Source: Ailurus styani (Eukaryota > Chordata > Mammalia > Carnivora > Ailuridae). From it: a stretch of DNA of 64,000 bases. Below the pieces are notes generated by a model. The model did not search any database. It saw only the letters and a list, made by a program, of their open reading frames with translations, and had not been told where the DNA came from. The stretch spans positions 1,279,276-1,343,275 of the forward strand of contig LNAC01000339.1 of NCBI GenBank assembly GCA_002007465.1, in the 5' to 3' direction. This document shows, piece after piece, positions 36,890 through 48,984 of the stretch; within the stretch, counting starts at the first letter, position 1; every line of letters begins with the position of its first letter. A program made the position numbers and the translations under genes.

Positions 36890-37130
36890 TGCTAAGACAT
36901 CCTAGCTTAGTTTCTCCCATTTTTACTCCCTATTAGCTGTGTGGTTATGAACAAAATAGTTAACCTCTCTGTACTCCATTATCTCATCTGTAAAGGGGAA
37001 TTAATAATAGTATGCACCTCACAGAGTTTTGGGGAGAAGGAAGTAAATTAATATGTTAATGTATGTAGCTGTGCCTGGCACATAGCAAGAGTTCAATAAA
37101 TGTCAGCAATTGTAATTGATATGATAATAA
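36890..37130 (+). repeat. MIR SINE, well preserved
   Basis: Reads ...ctccctattagctgtgtggttatgaacaaaatagttaacctctctgtactccattatctcatctgtaaaggggaattaataatagtatgcacctcacagagttttgggg...gtagctgtgcctggcacatagcaagagttcaataaatgtcagcaattg. Clear + strand MIR. Confidence 0.9.
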
Positions 37131-37819
37131 TAATTATTGTTCTTATAGCAACTGTTCACAAAGTTGTTACTGAATGATTAAATCAGTATCTGAAGAATGT
37201 AAGAAAATCTATAGAAGATTTATTGGCTCTAGTCAATATCAAATGTTACCTAAACTGTATTTTTAGGTAATAAAATATCATTATTTTATAGAAAAAGAAC
37301 TTGGCCATATTGAGTTCATGGTGTCATTCTAATTTATTTAAAGATATAAGGAGGAAAAGTGTATTTTTAAATACCTCTGTATATGTTAATACTGTATGCC
37401 TATAATTTGTCCCTATTTTGAAATTAAAGTGTGTTCATCCCTCACCAAAATTGTAAGATCTATACATTTCTACACTTACTTAAACCAGAACTGTTAAAAA
37501 ATACTTTGGATTCTATAGCTATCTTCTAAGAGCCAGTATGACTCCCAGATAATTACCGCAAAGCATGATCTATTAACCTTTTAAATTAGAAAAAAAAATC
37601 AGCGTCCACCTTCTAGGTGGAATTTTGTTACTTACGTATTTCAACTACTCATGATATTCTCCATCTTTGTTTCTTCTTAGTAAAGTTAAACCTCCCCAAA
37701 TCCCAACACTCTACTTAATTTTCTCTTCAGTGATTCAGATACTAATTTTTCCTTTCACTTCTATAAGTAATAACAGAAACTACCACTGCTACTCACTCTC
37801 ACTTGGTTGTTTATATAAA

Positions 37820-37980
37820 GAATCTTTAATCCTACCAACAACCCTACAAAGTAAGAGCTATTATCTAAATTCAATAAATGAGGACACTGGGGGGTTGGAG
37901 AGATTCATTAGCATGCTCACCATCATGCAACTGAATAATGGCAGGTTTGAGATTTAATCCCAGTTTTATTTGCCTCCTTT
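37820..37980 (-). repeat. MIR SINE, antisense
   Basis: Reads tttaatcctaccaacaaccctacaaagtaagagctattatctaaattcaataaatgaggacactggggg...gaataatggcaggtttgagatttaatcccag. Antisense MIR order. Confidence 0.8.
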
Positions 37981-37984
37981 ATAA

Positions 37985-39520
37985 CTTATGAAACTGCTTC
38001 ACATCAAGAAATCTAGCTGACTCTCATTATCTTCAACCCTCAGCACTAGCTTGTCCCAATCTTAGTGCTTTGACCTCACTTCCTCTGCTTTCTCTTCTGC
38101 TTCCTGTCCATCTGGCCCTACGTGTGACCTCTTGTGTTTTATAACAAGAATCTCCAACTCAATCAAATTCTCTGGTCCTGATTCTTGTTTTACATAAAAT
38201 TAACTCACTAGGGCTTCTACTATATTATGGCCTATGTGGGAAAAATATCTTGTACTGACTCTGAAATTAAATTATATATTGACTGTGAAGCTAAACTAAA
38301 TTATGGAGTAGATCCTACCCACAGCATAATTTTCCATGAGCTGAATTCCTGTATTCTTTTAAAAACCCTTTCTAGGACACAATGTGGCTTTACATAAGTA
38401 ATTTAGCTCTACATAAGCAAGCACAATGAAGAGCTTGGTTCAATAGGATAGCTATTTGTTTCTAGCATCCTTACATTGAGATGAAGTTGTAGTTGTATGC
38501 CATGCCATCCTTTTCAATTAACTCTCAAATCAACGTTAGAAATTCAAAACAATGGAAGCCAAGCAGTTGAAGAAATTGAAGTTCAGTTATCCAAATTACT
38601 GAACATAGAAAACTCCGTTCAGTGTCCTACTGAATTTAGTTTCCTGTGAATACACATTCTGATTAAACTTCTACCTCACAAGCCATTTTATGCTTTCATT
38701 TCTCTTTTGAATTATAAAATCCTTTCATTTGGGTATACACTCCTGATGAAATTTGCTATATAGAAGTAAGCTAAATTAAACATAAATTTTCATTATTTTT
38801 GAAGGAGCTATATATATATATAACTTTCCTTAGAGAAGGAAAACAGGAAAATTTCCACATTTTTGAGTAATCTCATGCAGCGTTGCTGTAGAAAGTTTCC
38901 TCTTCTCAACAACACCAAATCACACTGCCAGAAGGATGACTGGACTTTTGAATTTTCAATTGTAGCTTGTTATCTGAGTAGTTATTTGCCCACTTGAGAA
39001 TGGTCTCTCTTCAACAGTTACATTTCGCCATCCCAAATCTTTTGTAACATAAGCCATAATCCTTGTCAACTATCCTAAATATCTTGCCTAATCCATTAAC
39101 TCAGGACCCTCAGGGAAGGACCCATGGAATCAGCCCTGCAGACTAAGACACACACAGAATTTAGTCCCCCAAATAATGGCCCCCCAAAAAACGTTTTTTG
39201 GAGGTTCCATTTCATAACTCTTGTTAAGCTGTGGTTTTACTACTCAAACCAGTAGTTGAGCTAGATGGTTAGTGAGTTCACTGTTAAGTGGAACTGAGAA
39301 TTGCCATAGCCTTATCTGTGGAAGAATCAGTGAAAGACAGCATGAGCCCCAATGAGGTTAGCAAATTAAACATTTTAAAAAAATTGTTTTTTTGAATCTA
39401 TAAGATCTCTTGTTGGTTTGGGGAACATAGATGAGCAAGATGGGAATTCTTGCTCAGAGATATGATTTTTGTATGAAGTTGTCTGCTTTTACCTCCCACA
39501 GCCACACTCACTGTGTTTGG
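37985..39520. other. No gene seen; unassigned sequence
   Basis: No exon or classifiable repeat. A short (TA)n lies at 38811-38822. Confidence 0.45.
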
Positions 39521-39539
39521 GTATAAGAATCCAGATTTT

Positions 39540-39726
39540 GGGCACCTGAGTGGCTCAGTGGGTTAAGCTTCTGCCTTCAGCTCGGGTCATGATCTCAGGG
39601 TCCTGGGATAGAGCCCCTCATCCCATGCTGAGCAGGGAACTTGCTTCCTCCTCTCTCTCTGCCTGCTTCTCTGCCTGCTTGTAATCTCTCTCTGTCAAAT
39701 AAATAAATAAAAATCTTTAAAAAAAA
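39540..39726 (+). mobile_element. CAN-SINE with target-site duplication
   Basis: GGGCACCTGAGTGGCTCAG head, TTAAGCTTCTGCC, GGTCATGATCTCAGGG, CT-rich block, AAATAAATAAATAAAAATCTTTAAAA tail. Flanking copies aagaatccagatttt (39525-39539) and aagaatacagatttt (39727-39741) differ at one base. Confidence 0.96.
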
Positions 39727-39744
39727 AAGAATACAGATTTTTTT

Positions 39745-40740
39745 AACTATTATAGGATATGCTTATTAACTAGGTTAAAAAGCAGTAGGTTATCTGTGTG
39801 TAATTAGTACTGAAATAAGTCTCTCAGACCACTATGTTATTAGAGTTTCTCAAAATGCCATGTTGTACTGATATTTGCATTCTTCCTCATTAAAAATTAT
39901 TCATATACTTCAGGATTGCCAATGATGGTGTTTAATCTTTGTATTACTATTATTTTTATGATCACCACTATTTAATACTTGAAAATAATCCCGTTTAAAG
40001 ATAAGTTAAAATGGAAATCTTAAATAAAAGTGTATACATTATTTAAAATGCCATAGGGATTATTATTTGTTAGATACTTATTAGAAAATTATACTGATAC
40101 ACCAATGATATAGTGACCCTTCAATTGTGCTTACACTATAGCCAGCGGTGCCTTGTAGATGCGAAAATATATTTCAGGTAATTCAAAATGTGTACATGTT
40201 TGTGTATATGTGTGGTGTGTATGTGTGTGTGTATTTACTTTTTAAATAGAGACATAAAGACAGACATAATTGGTCCTTTAAATGTCCATATTCTGTAGGT
40301 ATACTTGTAAAGTAGGAAATTTATCTTCAAAAAGGCATTTTGCGATATATGAATTTTACCCATGATTTTTATTTTTAACACAAGAAACAATAACTGGTTG
40401 AATGGCTGAATAGGAACTGGAATCAGCCTTCTTAGAAGTCATTCTATGTGCAGGTTTTAGTATTTTTCTAGGAGAAATGCTTGAAAACTTGCTCAAGAAC
40501 TCTAAGGCTGGTGCTTAACCTTCACACAGCATAGCTTGATGCTCTAGACCAGAATGTGGCAAGGACTCCAACATATTGGCTCAGGGTGAAAGACGACTTA
40601 ATATCAAAGATAGTGACAGGGTGTGTGTAAGCCTCAGAGATTGGATTCTGTCCAGTGGTTTCCATCATCAGGGAAGCCTTCAAATAAAAGACCACCTGTG
40701 TATATGTTGCATGACTGTTGATTGTCTCATGAGTGTTTGT
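39745..40740. other. No gene seen upstream of the microexon candidate
   Basis: AT-rich, with a short (TG)n at about 40200-40232. The + strand frame at 40576-40800 terminates at the TAG of the splice acceptor described next, so it is not itself coding. Confidence 0.45.
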
Positions 40741-40800
40741 CTTTTATGTATGATTAATACACAAAATGTTTTTCTTTTCTTTCCTTTTCCCTTTTTGTAG

Positions 40801-40842
40801 AAATTATTGAGCCTACTACCTCTAGTCCTGTCACAAGTCCAG
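40801..40842 (+). CDS. Candidate 42-nt microexon (Ser/Thr/Pro-rich insert)
   Basis: The acceptor is strong: an uninterrupted pyrimidine-rich run of about 30 nt (ttttcttttctttccttttccctttttgtag) ends at 40800, with a branch-point-like tgattaat at about 40751. The donor is CCAG|gtcagt at 40843. The 42 nt are a multiple of three. In phase 1-1 they encode xIIEPTTSSPVTSPx, where x are codons completed by the neighbouring exons. Phase 0 is also open and phase 2 has a TGA. Symmetric 1-1 Ser/Thr/Pro-rich mini-exons are known as alternative stalk exons in neuronal adhesion genes such as the IgLON and CADM families. That parallel is inference; I do not recognise the gene and see no flanking exon. Confidence 0.4.
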
Positions 40843-40849
40843 GTCAGTA

Positions 40850-42675
40850 TCCACATACATTCGCAAAGTATGTTTGGGTACTTTCTCCATTAAGCAAGAC
40901 CTCTGCATTGTCATAGAAATAAACCGATTTGAATATGGGCCGCATGCCTGCGGTACCACTGTAATGTCTCTTACTTGTCCTCGTCTATCTGTGATTTGTC
41001 CTCCCTTTGGATTTTGTGATCTTACCCTGATTTGAGGCCAGTATCTTTGACTTCATTCTTTAAGGCTTGTGCAGTAAATCTGTGTCACACTGTTTAGGTT
41101 GCAAGATGATTAGCTTCTGCAATATCTTCACAAACAGAGCTGTAGAGAGTTTACAAGGTTTTCTGAGTAGCTATTAAAAAACAATATACTTTGGTTTGGT
41201 ATTTCATTGTTATAAAATCATTATGAAACAGGACAGCATTTAGTGCTTCAAAAGGGAACAGCTGAGGGAAAACCTATACTTCACTCTTGGAATACCATAG
41301 TGGGAGATCTTGGTCTCTTGAAACTGTCAAATCAAAGGACTTATTTCAGTTGTGTTTTATTTTCAGATTGTTCCTAATTCAACTACAAACGTTCAGTCTG
41401 AAAAGATAGCCCATTGATATAAGTGTGTTTTTAAGTGTTGTTTTTAACTGTGAGCATTTCTGGGTGACATGAAATTGAGATAAAAGCTATTGATATTAGA
41501 AACAACCTTTATCTTGTTATATAGGAATTTAGCAGTTCATTTTGAATGTTGGCTGCTGGCTATTTAAAGAAGAAAGTGGAGCTGCTAAAGTTATTTAGCT
41601 TTGAAAAGTTCATAGGGATTTCTTGTAACTGCTGAGTTAAAGGATTTGTTGATGCTGCCGACCCATAAAGAGGTATAAGTTGGTTAAATAGTTGTTTCTC
41701 CTCTCATTCCAGAAATGGCTCTAAATTTTAGTCTAAAACAGGATTTGCTGATCTGAGAAACTAAGTGTTTTAGAAATGAAAAAAAAAATTCTATCTCAAA
41801 TTGTAATCAATCAAAAATGCTTAAAATTACTTTAGATGATTATGAATTATCCCCACCCCCTGAATGAAACAAGTTTGAGCAAGTCTATGATTATGTATTT
41901 AAAGAATCTCATATTATAACACTTTCTGGTCAAATTATAGAATACGTTTTCATAACCTCTCAAACCAAAGCATACTTGAGCAGTCTACTTTAAATTATTT
42001 CACAGTTGATGCATACAAGGTTTAAGTTATATGATTAAGAAAATTTCTCCATTTCACGGATAGGGTTAATAACCTCCCAAGTTTGAGTGCCATGTCAAAA
42101 TAATTAGAGCTATTAATCATTTGAATCTGCTTTTCCTCTTAAATTATAAAAAGATTCACTAAATATGATTCCTATGAATACCTAGGGCCTCCACAGAAAT
42201 ATGTAATCTCAGGTTCACACAAGATCTTAGAGTTATTAATCTTGTTAGTAAACTTTTTGATCTCCTTTTTAAATCAATTTTAAAGAGGATATTAAATAAT
42301 TTCTATATCACTGTCACCTAGTGGACTAATGTAAAGATCAGATAAGTACTTATACTTTTCTTCTTAGGCCATGCCCTAATTATTAGATAAAGTTTTCATA
42401 AATTAAAAGGATAGATTCCCTTCCCTATCTAGTCAAATAAAGAATGGAATGCAAAATATTTTAAGAAGTAGTGTCTGCTAGCATTCAGTAGTAGTATTGC
42501 TGACTTTATATTTTTGAAGAAAGTTTTACTGAAGATAAACATAAAAAGATTCTTTTTCAATAGGCTATCTGTATCAAAAGTTCTTTCAATGGAAGAGACT
42601 CTTACAAAAAAAAGATCACAAGTCAGAAAGCAAACAAATTATTCTTACCTCTACCAAGATTTATATGTCTTTAAA
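40850..42675. other. No further exon seen; unassigned sequence
   Basis: Sequence after the microexon candidate holds no classifiable repeat for 1.8 kb and no second exon that I can support. Confidence 0.45.
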
Positions 42676-42679
42676 CAAT

Positions 42680-42890
42680 GCGGAGCATAAGAGTTAAGAA
42701 CATGGCCAACTGCCTGGGTTGGAATCTTAGCTCTGCAACCAGTGAGCTGTGTAAACTTAGTCAAGTTACTTAACCTCTTTCTGACTCAGAGTCATCATTT
42801 GGTAAATGGGATGAAGGTGAAATAATAACAGTAACTACTACTTGGAGTTATCATGAAAATTAAGTAAAAACTGGTAAAGTACCTGTAAGA
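42680..42890 (+). repeat. MIR SINE, well preserved
   Basis: Reads agcataagagttaagaacatggccaactgcctgggttggaatcttagctctgcaaccagtgagctgtgtaaacttagtcaagttacttaacctctttctgactcagagtcatcatttggtaaatgggatg...aataataacagtaactac. Clear + strand MIR. Confidence 0.9.
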
Positions 42891-42894
42891 GTCC

Positions 42895-44900
42895 CTACTA
42901 CAGAGGAAATATGACAAGAGAGTAGTTCAAAATGTGAAGAAAAATATACCCATATATAACATATTGGTATATAAAATATACATGTATATAGCATATATAA
43001 ATATAGATATATTGGACTACATGTCAACTGGACTGTGTAGTCTCTCAAGTACTTTGAGCTCTTATACATTCTGCCACTGTCTATGGAATGCCTAAGGCAA
43101 CAGTCATTCAAATGGTCAAATAGTCATTGACACCAAATTGGTCAATTCATTGCTAAGATTCAATGTTTCAAAACAATAAACACATGAAAAATGGTTTAAA
43201 ATTGAATTCCTTAGCACTGCAGTCTTAGGGAAAAAATAATGTAAGTTTTTTTTAAGGAAGGATTATTGTAGAAAGATCAATAAATATATGTTGAATTGAA
43301 TGGAATTGAAGGGTAGAAAAACAAACAGAGCTTTCAATGAAACTCATCCTTCATTAATTGTGAATTTGTTGAAGGCCCCCAGAGAATGGTTTGGTTAGTC
43401 AGGGATTTGAAGAGCATGTGGTTATAGCAGGATTTAAACAGTGGTATAAATGATAAACAAAAGCTTTTAAAAGTATGTGCAGTCTGCTGTGCAAGATGTG
43501 AAAGAGAAGAATTTGGCAATATATAACTCTAAGCAAAAGATCATTAAAGGTAGATGAGAAAATAATTTACCCTATGAATAAAGCCAAACTGTTAAAAGCC
43601 CCAGTCATTTAAAACAAAGCATTAAAAACATTTTATTCAATAAAAAACAGTAAATGAAAATTCTCACAAAAGTATTCAGAGGGTAAGAAATATCAGATTC
43701 TATAACAGGTCCATTTACTGCTTCTATAGAAGGGGAAAAAGAGAATGCAAAATAACTCAAGACAGATTTCATATTTTGTAATACTACTGTCAGAGAGTTA
43801 AAGCAGAGATAAAGTGGATATAGTTATGAAAATATTGGACGCATTGAGAATATATTGAAGAAAATGGATTTATATCATTTATGTCCATAAGTTCTAAAGA
43901 AAGGAAGGTCCTGGAGTCGTAACTTATAGTTTTTTATATATTCTTGACAAGTCAGATTCAATTTCAATTGAAGGGAATGAAAATTGAATTATTAACAACA
44001 TTATTCAAGAAAAGGCCATGAAATATAGTAAGTAACAAGAACAAAAGCAAACTCTTCTTTGATCAGTCTCAGAGTCTCCAAGTTTGAAACATAAGGGATA
44101 TTTTTCATGGTGAATGAGATATGCAGTGAATTTGAAAATTTGTACTACCATTATTCTAATTGCCACAATAGACCCTATGCTGTTCTGGGTAATGGTCACC
44201 TGGCTTAAAAAGGACTACCATTTGGCCAATAACAACACCATCTATTAAAGCAACCGAAATATTTACACACATTCATTTTTTAAATTACATTCTGTGATTA
44301 CTTTTGAAGTGTATTGTAATATTAATATTTGACTTTTATTTGTTAAAGGATGGAAAAGAGGTTAAGGCTGAAGTCTGTCTACCTTATTCAATATAAACTA
44401 ATCTACCTCAAACTATCTATTGGTTTGCTAGTGCAGCCTATTTACCTGAATACCCTATACACAAATACTTTCTCCTGTGACCTTGAGCCTATCAAGTGCA
44501 CACTGAAATTCCTAGTCTCTAGAATCAAATTCACGATGAAGCTTTAATTCTGATTTTGTATTCCTAGGTTATAGCTATCTACATAGCGTCAAAGTGGTCA
44601 TAAAAAAAAAGTGAAAAGCCCAGCCCAGCCAGCATTTATTTGGCTTCCTATAGACTCACAATAATTTATTAATTTTTCAGGACATTAATTCAGGCAATCT
44701 TGTTTAGTCTTTAGGCAGCAGATTAAAATTTGCACTTTGTTAAAGTATTACAGGTGTCTCCACCCAACATTTGCCTTTACTTTGTCCCTAGAAATAATCT
44801 TTACCAGTCATTGATTGAAATTTTTTATTTTGTAATTTAATTTTAACTGCATGCCATTGTTATTTGTAGTAAAAATAGCTTCATTTTATAAATTTTTAGA
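42895..44900. other. No gene seen; unassigned sequence
   Basis: AT-rich with an ATAT/ATAC-rich patch at 42950-43010. No exon or classifiable repeat. Confidence 0.45.
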
Positions 44901-44919
44901 CAACTGGAAATATGGGTTT

Positions 44920-45089
44920 TTTTAAGATTATTTATTTATTTGAGAGAGAGAGAGAGAATGAGAGAGAGTGAGAGAAGGAGCAGGGGGAGGAAAAGAGGGA
45001 GAGGGAGATGTGGGGCTTGATCCCACAACCCTGAGATCATGATCCGATCAGAAGGCAGGTGCTTAACTGACTGAGCCACCCAGGCACTC
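44920..45089 (-). mobile_element. CAN-SINE, antisense, with target-site duplication
   Basis: TTTAAGATTATTTATTTATTTGAGAGAGAG at the left, GATCATGATCCGATC in the middle, GACTGAGCCACCCAGGCACTC at the reversed head. The flanks ctggaaatatgggttt (44904 on) and ctggaaatgtggttt (45090 on) are a slightly decayed duplication. Confidence 0.95.
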
Positions 45090-45604
45090 CTGGAAATGTG
45101 GTTTAAGAATGATGTTTCCATTTCTGAAAACAAAAAACAAAGTCGATGAAGACTCTTCAGTTGGACTTGGAAAACCACTATTTAAAAATGGCTATTGTTA
45201 AACACATCGTATTTATTGGTGTTTTAAGAATATATTTAAGGCCACACAATGAACCTAGTTCCATATTACAGTCAAATTAAGAGACAAAAAATGTATTTCA
45301 TTCAAGGTCACTCAGCAAGTATATCGCAAAACCAAAATTAAAATGCCCAATACTTGATCATCAAATATATGTGCCTCACTTAAAGGACAGAAATCATTTT
45401 TGAAAAAACAAAATATAATGTTTATAAAAAGAATCATTTCTATTCACCAGAAGATACCACATTATGTATAGAAATCCCACTTTAAATTGAGTAATTCCTG
45501 ATTCATGTACTTTGCAAATAATTTTTCACTTCCCTGGTTTCCTGGATTTTCTTACAAAGGAAAATGCATTCATTCAGCTTACCCCAGGAAGCCCCATTTT
45601 CTGT

Positions 45605-45740
45605 TTGAAAGATATCGTTCATCATTTAGCAAATATTTATTGAGTAACAACTGTATCAGACTCCAAGGGCTGAGAGCATAAGTTTGTTATTTTAAAGGGG
45701 TTTATAATCTATTAAGAAGACAGGCATATGTGTAACTAAC
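45605..45740 (-). repeat. L2 fragment, antisense
   Basis: Reads tcatttagcaaatatttattgagtaacaactgtatcagactccaagggctgagagcataag...ttataatctattaagaagacaggc. Antisense L2 3' order. Confidence 0.65.
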
Positions 45741-45744
45741 CATT

Positions 45745-46365
45745 ATTCAAGATAATATATTCTATAATTTCTGTCTAGAGAAAAAGCAGACAATTCTGCT
45801 TAGAGGAAATCTTCATATCTATGGACAGGATCATAGATTAGACATAGTTGGCAAGGAATGCGGGTACCATCATAAATAAAGGAAATGCTTTAAAAGTCAA
45901 AAGGATAGAAAGTATAGAAAATGAGAAAAATCTGATTTTTTCTGTATCTTTACTATCTACTACTGTGCTGGTACTTAGCAGGTCCTCTCTGTCTGCCACA
46001 TGGTTTCAACAAAAATACCAAACCACTTAACAAAGCTTTTGAACCAAAAATTAAACACAAGAGTTAAGAAGTTTCCTGAAAACTAATTATATCCCAGCTT
46101 TTGGTTTATATTAGGTCATATCTAATGTCCAGGATTTTTTAAACTCATGTAAAAGGAAGATAAAATAAAAAATACAAATTTACTACCAATTGAACTAAAA
46201 CTCACTCTCTTGCATCAGTTTATAGATATTAACAGTTCCTAAAAATACTTTTTATGCTAGCATTTTTATGGCAATTGAGAAAGGGCATTAAATCAGTTTT
46301 TTAAATTGTATTATCAAGTTTTATACTAAAAACCAAAAATGTCCACTTTTCAAGGGGTTATCTTT
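45745..46365. other. No gene seen; unassigned sequence
   Basis: No exon or classifiable repeat recognised. Confidence 0.45.
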
Positions 46366-46369
46366 TCTC

Positions 46370-46404
46370 AATGAATGAATGAATGAATGAATGAATGAAT
46401 GAAT
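46370..46404. repeat. (AATG)n microsatellite
   Basis: Nearly nine uninterrupted AATG units. Confidence 0.95.
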
Positions 46405-46612
46405 GGCTTAGAAACCCATACATAGTCCAGAGGGTAAGAGCATAAGAAGAATCGTATAAGTAACAGTAAAACTCATTTATGAATAGAGAAGGGTGAAAAT
46501 AATGAAAAATGAAGTAGTTACATGATAGCAAGAAAAAAATTATCCACTTGTTTACTAAATAGAAAATTCAAAAATCTTAATGCCTGGATCAAAGATATAT
46601 ACTTAACTACCC

Positions 46613-46740
46613 ATGGATGGATGGATGGATGGATGGATGGATGGATGGATGGATGGAAGAATGGATGAATGGATGGATTAGTGGATGGGTGTATGGATAA
46701 GTGAATGAATGGGCAAATGGATGGGTGTATGAATGGATAA
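46613..46740. repeat. (ATGG)n microsatellite, pure then degenerate
   Basis: About eleven perfect ATGG units (46613-46656) are followed by interrupted ATGG/ATGA/GTGG units. It accounts for the His-Pro-Ser-Ile-rich minus-strand open frame, which is not a gene. Confidence 0.95.
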
Positions 46741-46834
46741 CAAACATGTGGTCCATAGAACTGCAGCATCAGAAGAGCAAGGAAACTGGCAGAAGCTGAA
46801 AAGGTAAGACAGCTTGTGAAGTTTCTGTCAGTTC

Positions 46835-47760
46835 CCAGGAGGTGCTTAATGAGCACCTAAATGTGTCAGACACTGCATTATCTATTGGAGATGCAAAGTG
46901 ATTGGCCCAGTGCTTATCTTTTAAGAATCTCACATTCCAGTGGAGCAGGCAGACATGGAAACAGAAGAAATTAATATAAAGCAATATGTACTATAAGACA
47001 GATACGTATAATGCATTCTGGGAACTCTGATCTTCCTGAGGAATGTCAGAAAAGGGTTTCTGGAAGTAATTTCTGAATAGTTTAAACATAGAGATAAAGG
47101 GGGAAAGCCATTCAAAACAGAGAGCTCAGCATGGGCAAAATAAACAAAGGCATAAAATAGCACAGTGTGTTTGAGAGAGATTCCAAATAATCTCTAAAGT
47201 GTAAGTTGAGCAGAGTTCAGTGGGGCTATGGGTGAACAGGGCAAGATCATGAAGGATGTTGTGTATGTCACTTGGAAGTTTGGTCTATTTAACCCTAGAC
47301 AGGCTGATCATTAGGCTTCCTATGTAATTCTGAGGTTCAAGGTGGAGAATTAATTGGTTTGAGCAAGACTGGCACCAGAAAATGTTCTTATATAATATCC
47401 GGGAAAAGGGGCGCCTGGGTGGCTCAGTGGGTTAAAGCCTCTGCCTTCGGCTCAGGTCATGATCTCAGGGTTCTGGGATCGAGCCCTGCATCGGGCTCTT
47501 TGCTCAGCAGGGAGCCTGCTTCCCCCTCTCCCTCTGCCTGCCTCTCTGCCTACTTGTAATCTCTCTCTCTGTCATATAAAATAAATAAAAAACTTTAAAA
47601 AAATAATATCCGAGAAGAGATGATGAGAGCCTGATGTAGGACAGTGGTAGTAGCAGGAGAGAACAGGATCTGTTCAAAAATTATTATTTAGAAGGCAAAT
47701 TTATCACAACTTGGTCACTGATTGGATTTGAAGGACAAGGAGAGGTTTCAAACAAGGATA
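46835..47760 (-). mobile_element. Long L2 LINE fragment, antisense, split by a CAN-SINE
   Basis: Landmarks of the antisense L2 3' region occur in order. They are 'gcttaatgagcacctaaatgtgtcagacactgc', 'gaatctcacattccagtggagcaggcagac', 'gaatgtcagaaaagggtttctgg', 'aacagagagctcagcatgggcaaaataaacaaaggcat', 'gcaagatcatgaaggatgttgtgtatg' and 'ggaagtttggtctatttaacc'. After the SINE it continues with 'gagatgatgagagcctgatgtaggacagtggtagtagcagg' and 'cttggtcactgattggatttgaagg'. No coding frame survives. Confidence 0.75.
47408..47602 (+). mobile_element. CAN-SINE, young, inserted in L2
   Basis: Full head GGGGCGCCTGGGTGGCTCAG, TTAAAGCCTCTGCC, GGTCATGATCTCAGGG, GGGATCGAGCCC, CT-rich block, AAATAAATAAA tail. 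The flanks ataatatccgggaaaag (47392 on) and ataatatccgagaagag (47603 on) are the target duplication with small differences. Confidence 0.96.
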
Positions 47761-48020
47761 GCTCCGCATCCTTCTGCAGACATTGGGACACCAACCAAGA
47801 TAGGGAAAATGAACCAAATGTCTTGCCAAATGGTTTGGGAAAGGATTTGGTGTTTTGTTTTACTGTAAGCAGGGGAATAATACTACTGTGTATTTTGCAC
47901 ACATAATTCTGTAAGAGTAGAAAAGTAAGAATGGAGGTGAGGAGGCGTCAAATGAGGTCTATGAAATCCTAATCCCTAGCTACAAGTTTGTTGCCATCTC
48001 TTAAGAAAATGGCTACCTGA

Positions 48021-48220
48021 GGGGCACCTGGGTGGCACAGTAGGTTAAGCATCTGTCTTCGGCTCAGGTCATGATCCCAGGGTCCTGGGATAGAGCCCCA
48101 TGTCTAGCCCCCTGCTCAGCGGGGAGTCTGCTTCTCTCTGTCCCTCTGCCAGTCCCCTGCTTGTGCATGCTCTGTCTCTCTGTGTCAAGTAAATAAAATC
48201 TTAAAAAAGAAAGAAAAAAA
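48021..48220 (+). mobile_element. CAN-SINE with 18-bp target-site duplication
   Basis: Head GGGGCACCTGGGTGGCACAG, GGTTAAGCATCTG, GGTCATGATCCCAGGG, CT-rich block, AAATAAAATCTTAAAAAAG and an A-rich tail. AAGAAAATGGCTACCTGA at 48003-48020 and AAGAAAAGGGCTACCTGA at 48221-48238 differ at one base. It is only about 400 bp from the previous SINE, in the same orientation. Confidence 0.96.
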
Positions 48221-48239
48221 AAGAAAAGGGCTACCTGAG

Positions 48240-48980
48240 TACAAAAATCTCTCTGCAAGCTGGTAATGAGTTCCAGCAAAATAAGTATTGAACTTGTGGT
48301 ATTATTTCAAAATTTATTTTAAGATTTGTGGGGGTTTTTTTCCTAATTCGAAACAATCAGGCTTCCATTATTCTCTGATTGTTAGAGTGTAAGGAGTTTA
48401 AGACAGCTCAGAATATATTTCGAATTCTAATTAATATGCCTGAATATAATGAATTCAGATATTAATTATAATTATCCATAATTAGTTGATTAATTTCCAG
48501 ATAAAATATAGCAGAAAATTTATGACATAATTCAGAATATGATGCCCTTTTTATAGAGATGAAGAAATTGGGGTGCTCTATACTCTGTTTATTCAGTCCT
48601 TTCTTTCTTAACATATCTTCAGCTTTGTCTCAAAATATCATTTTAGGCTCTTGGTCTTTTGGCTTACTCTGGGCTCAGAGTAAAGCATCGCCAAAGATAT
48701 AGATCAATGCCTCAAAGTCAAACACCATACATACTAATAACAAGCCTTTAATATGTTAAACCAAATGATTAATATATAGCAGAAGTACTAAGATTATTCA
48801 TGATTTTCACCTCTCTACTTTACATACATAAAATAACAGAAACTTATGAATGTGAGTTTCTAATTGGTATCTTCCAGGTACAAACTAGTATATCATACTA
48901 TATAAGAAATTATGGAGTTATGTCACAATCCTCAGAGCACTTAATGCCTTTCATTATATTTGGAGGTATGTGTCTGTCAT
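48240..48980. other. No gene seen; unassigned sequence
   Basis: No exon or classifiable repeat recognised. An AT-rich patch at 48430-48500 has repeated AATTA motifs. Confidence 0.45.
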
Positions 48981-48984
48981 AGCT

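Noticed and set aside
44936..45178. 80-codon minus-strand frame with a hydrophobic Leu-rich end
   Set aside because: Most of it is antisense CAN-SINE sequence, including the CT-rich block that yields the Leu/Ser run.
46518..46856. Minus-strand frame of His-Pro-Ser-Ile repeats
   Set aside because: It is a translation of the (ATGG)n tract plus flanking L2 sequence.
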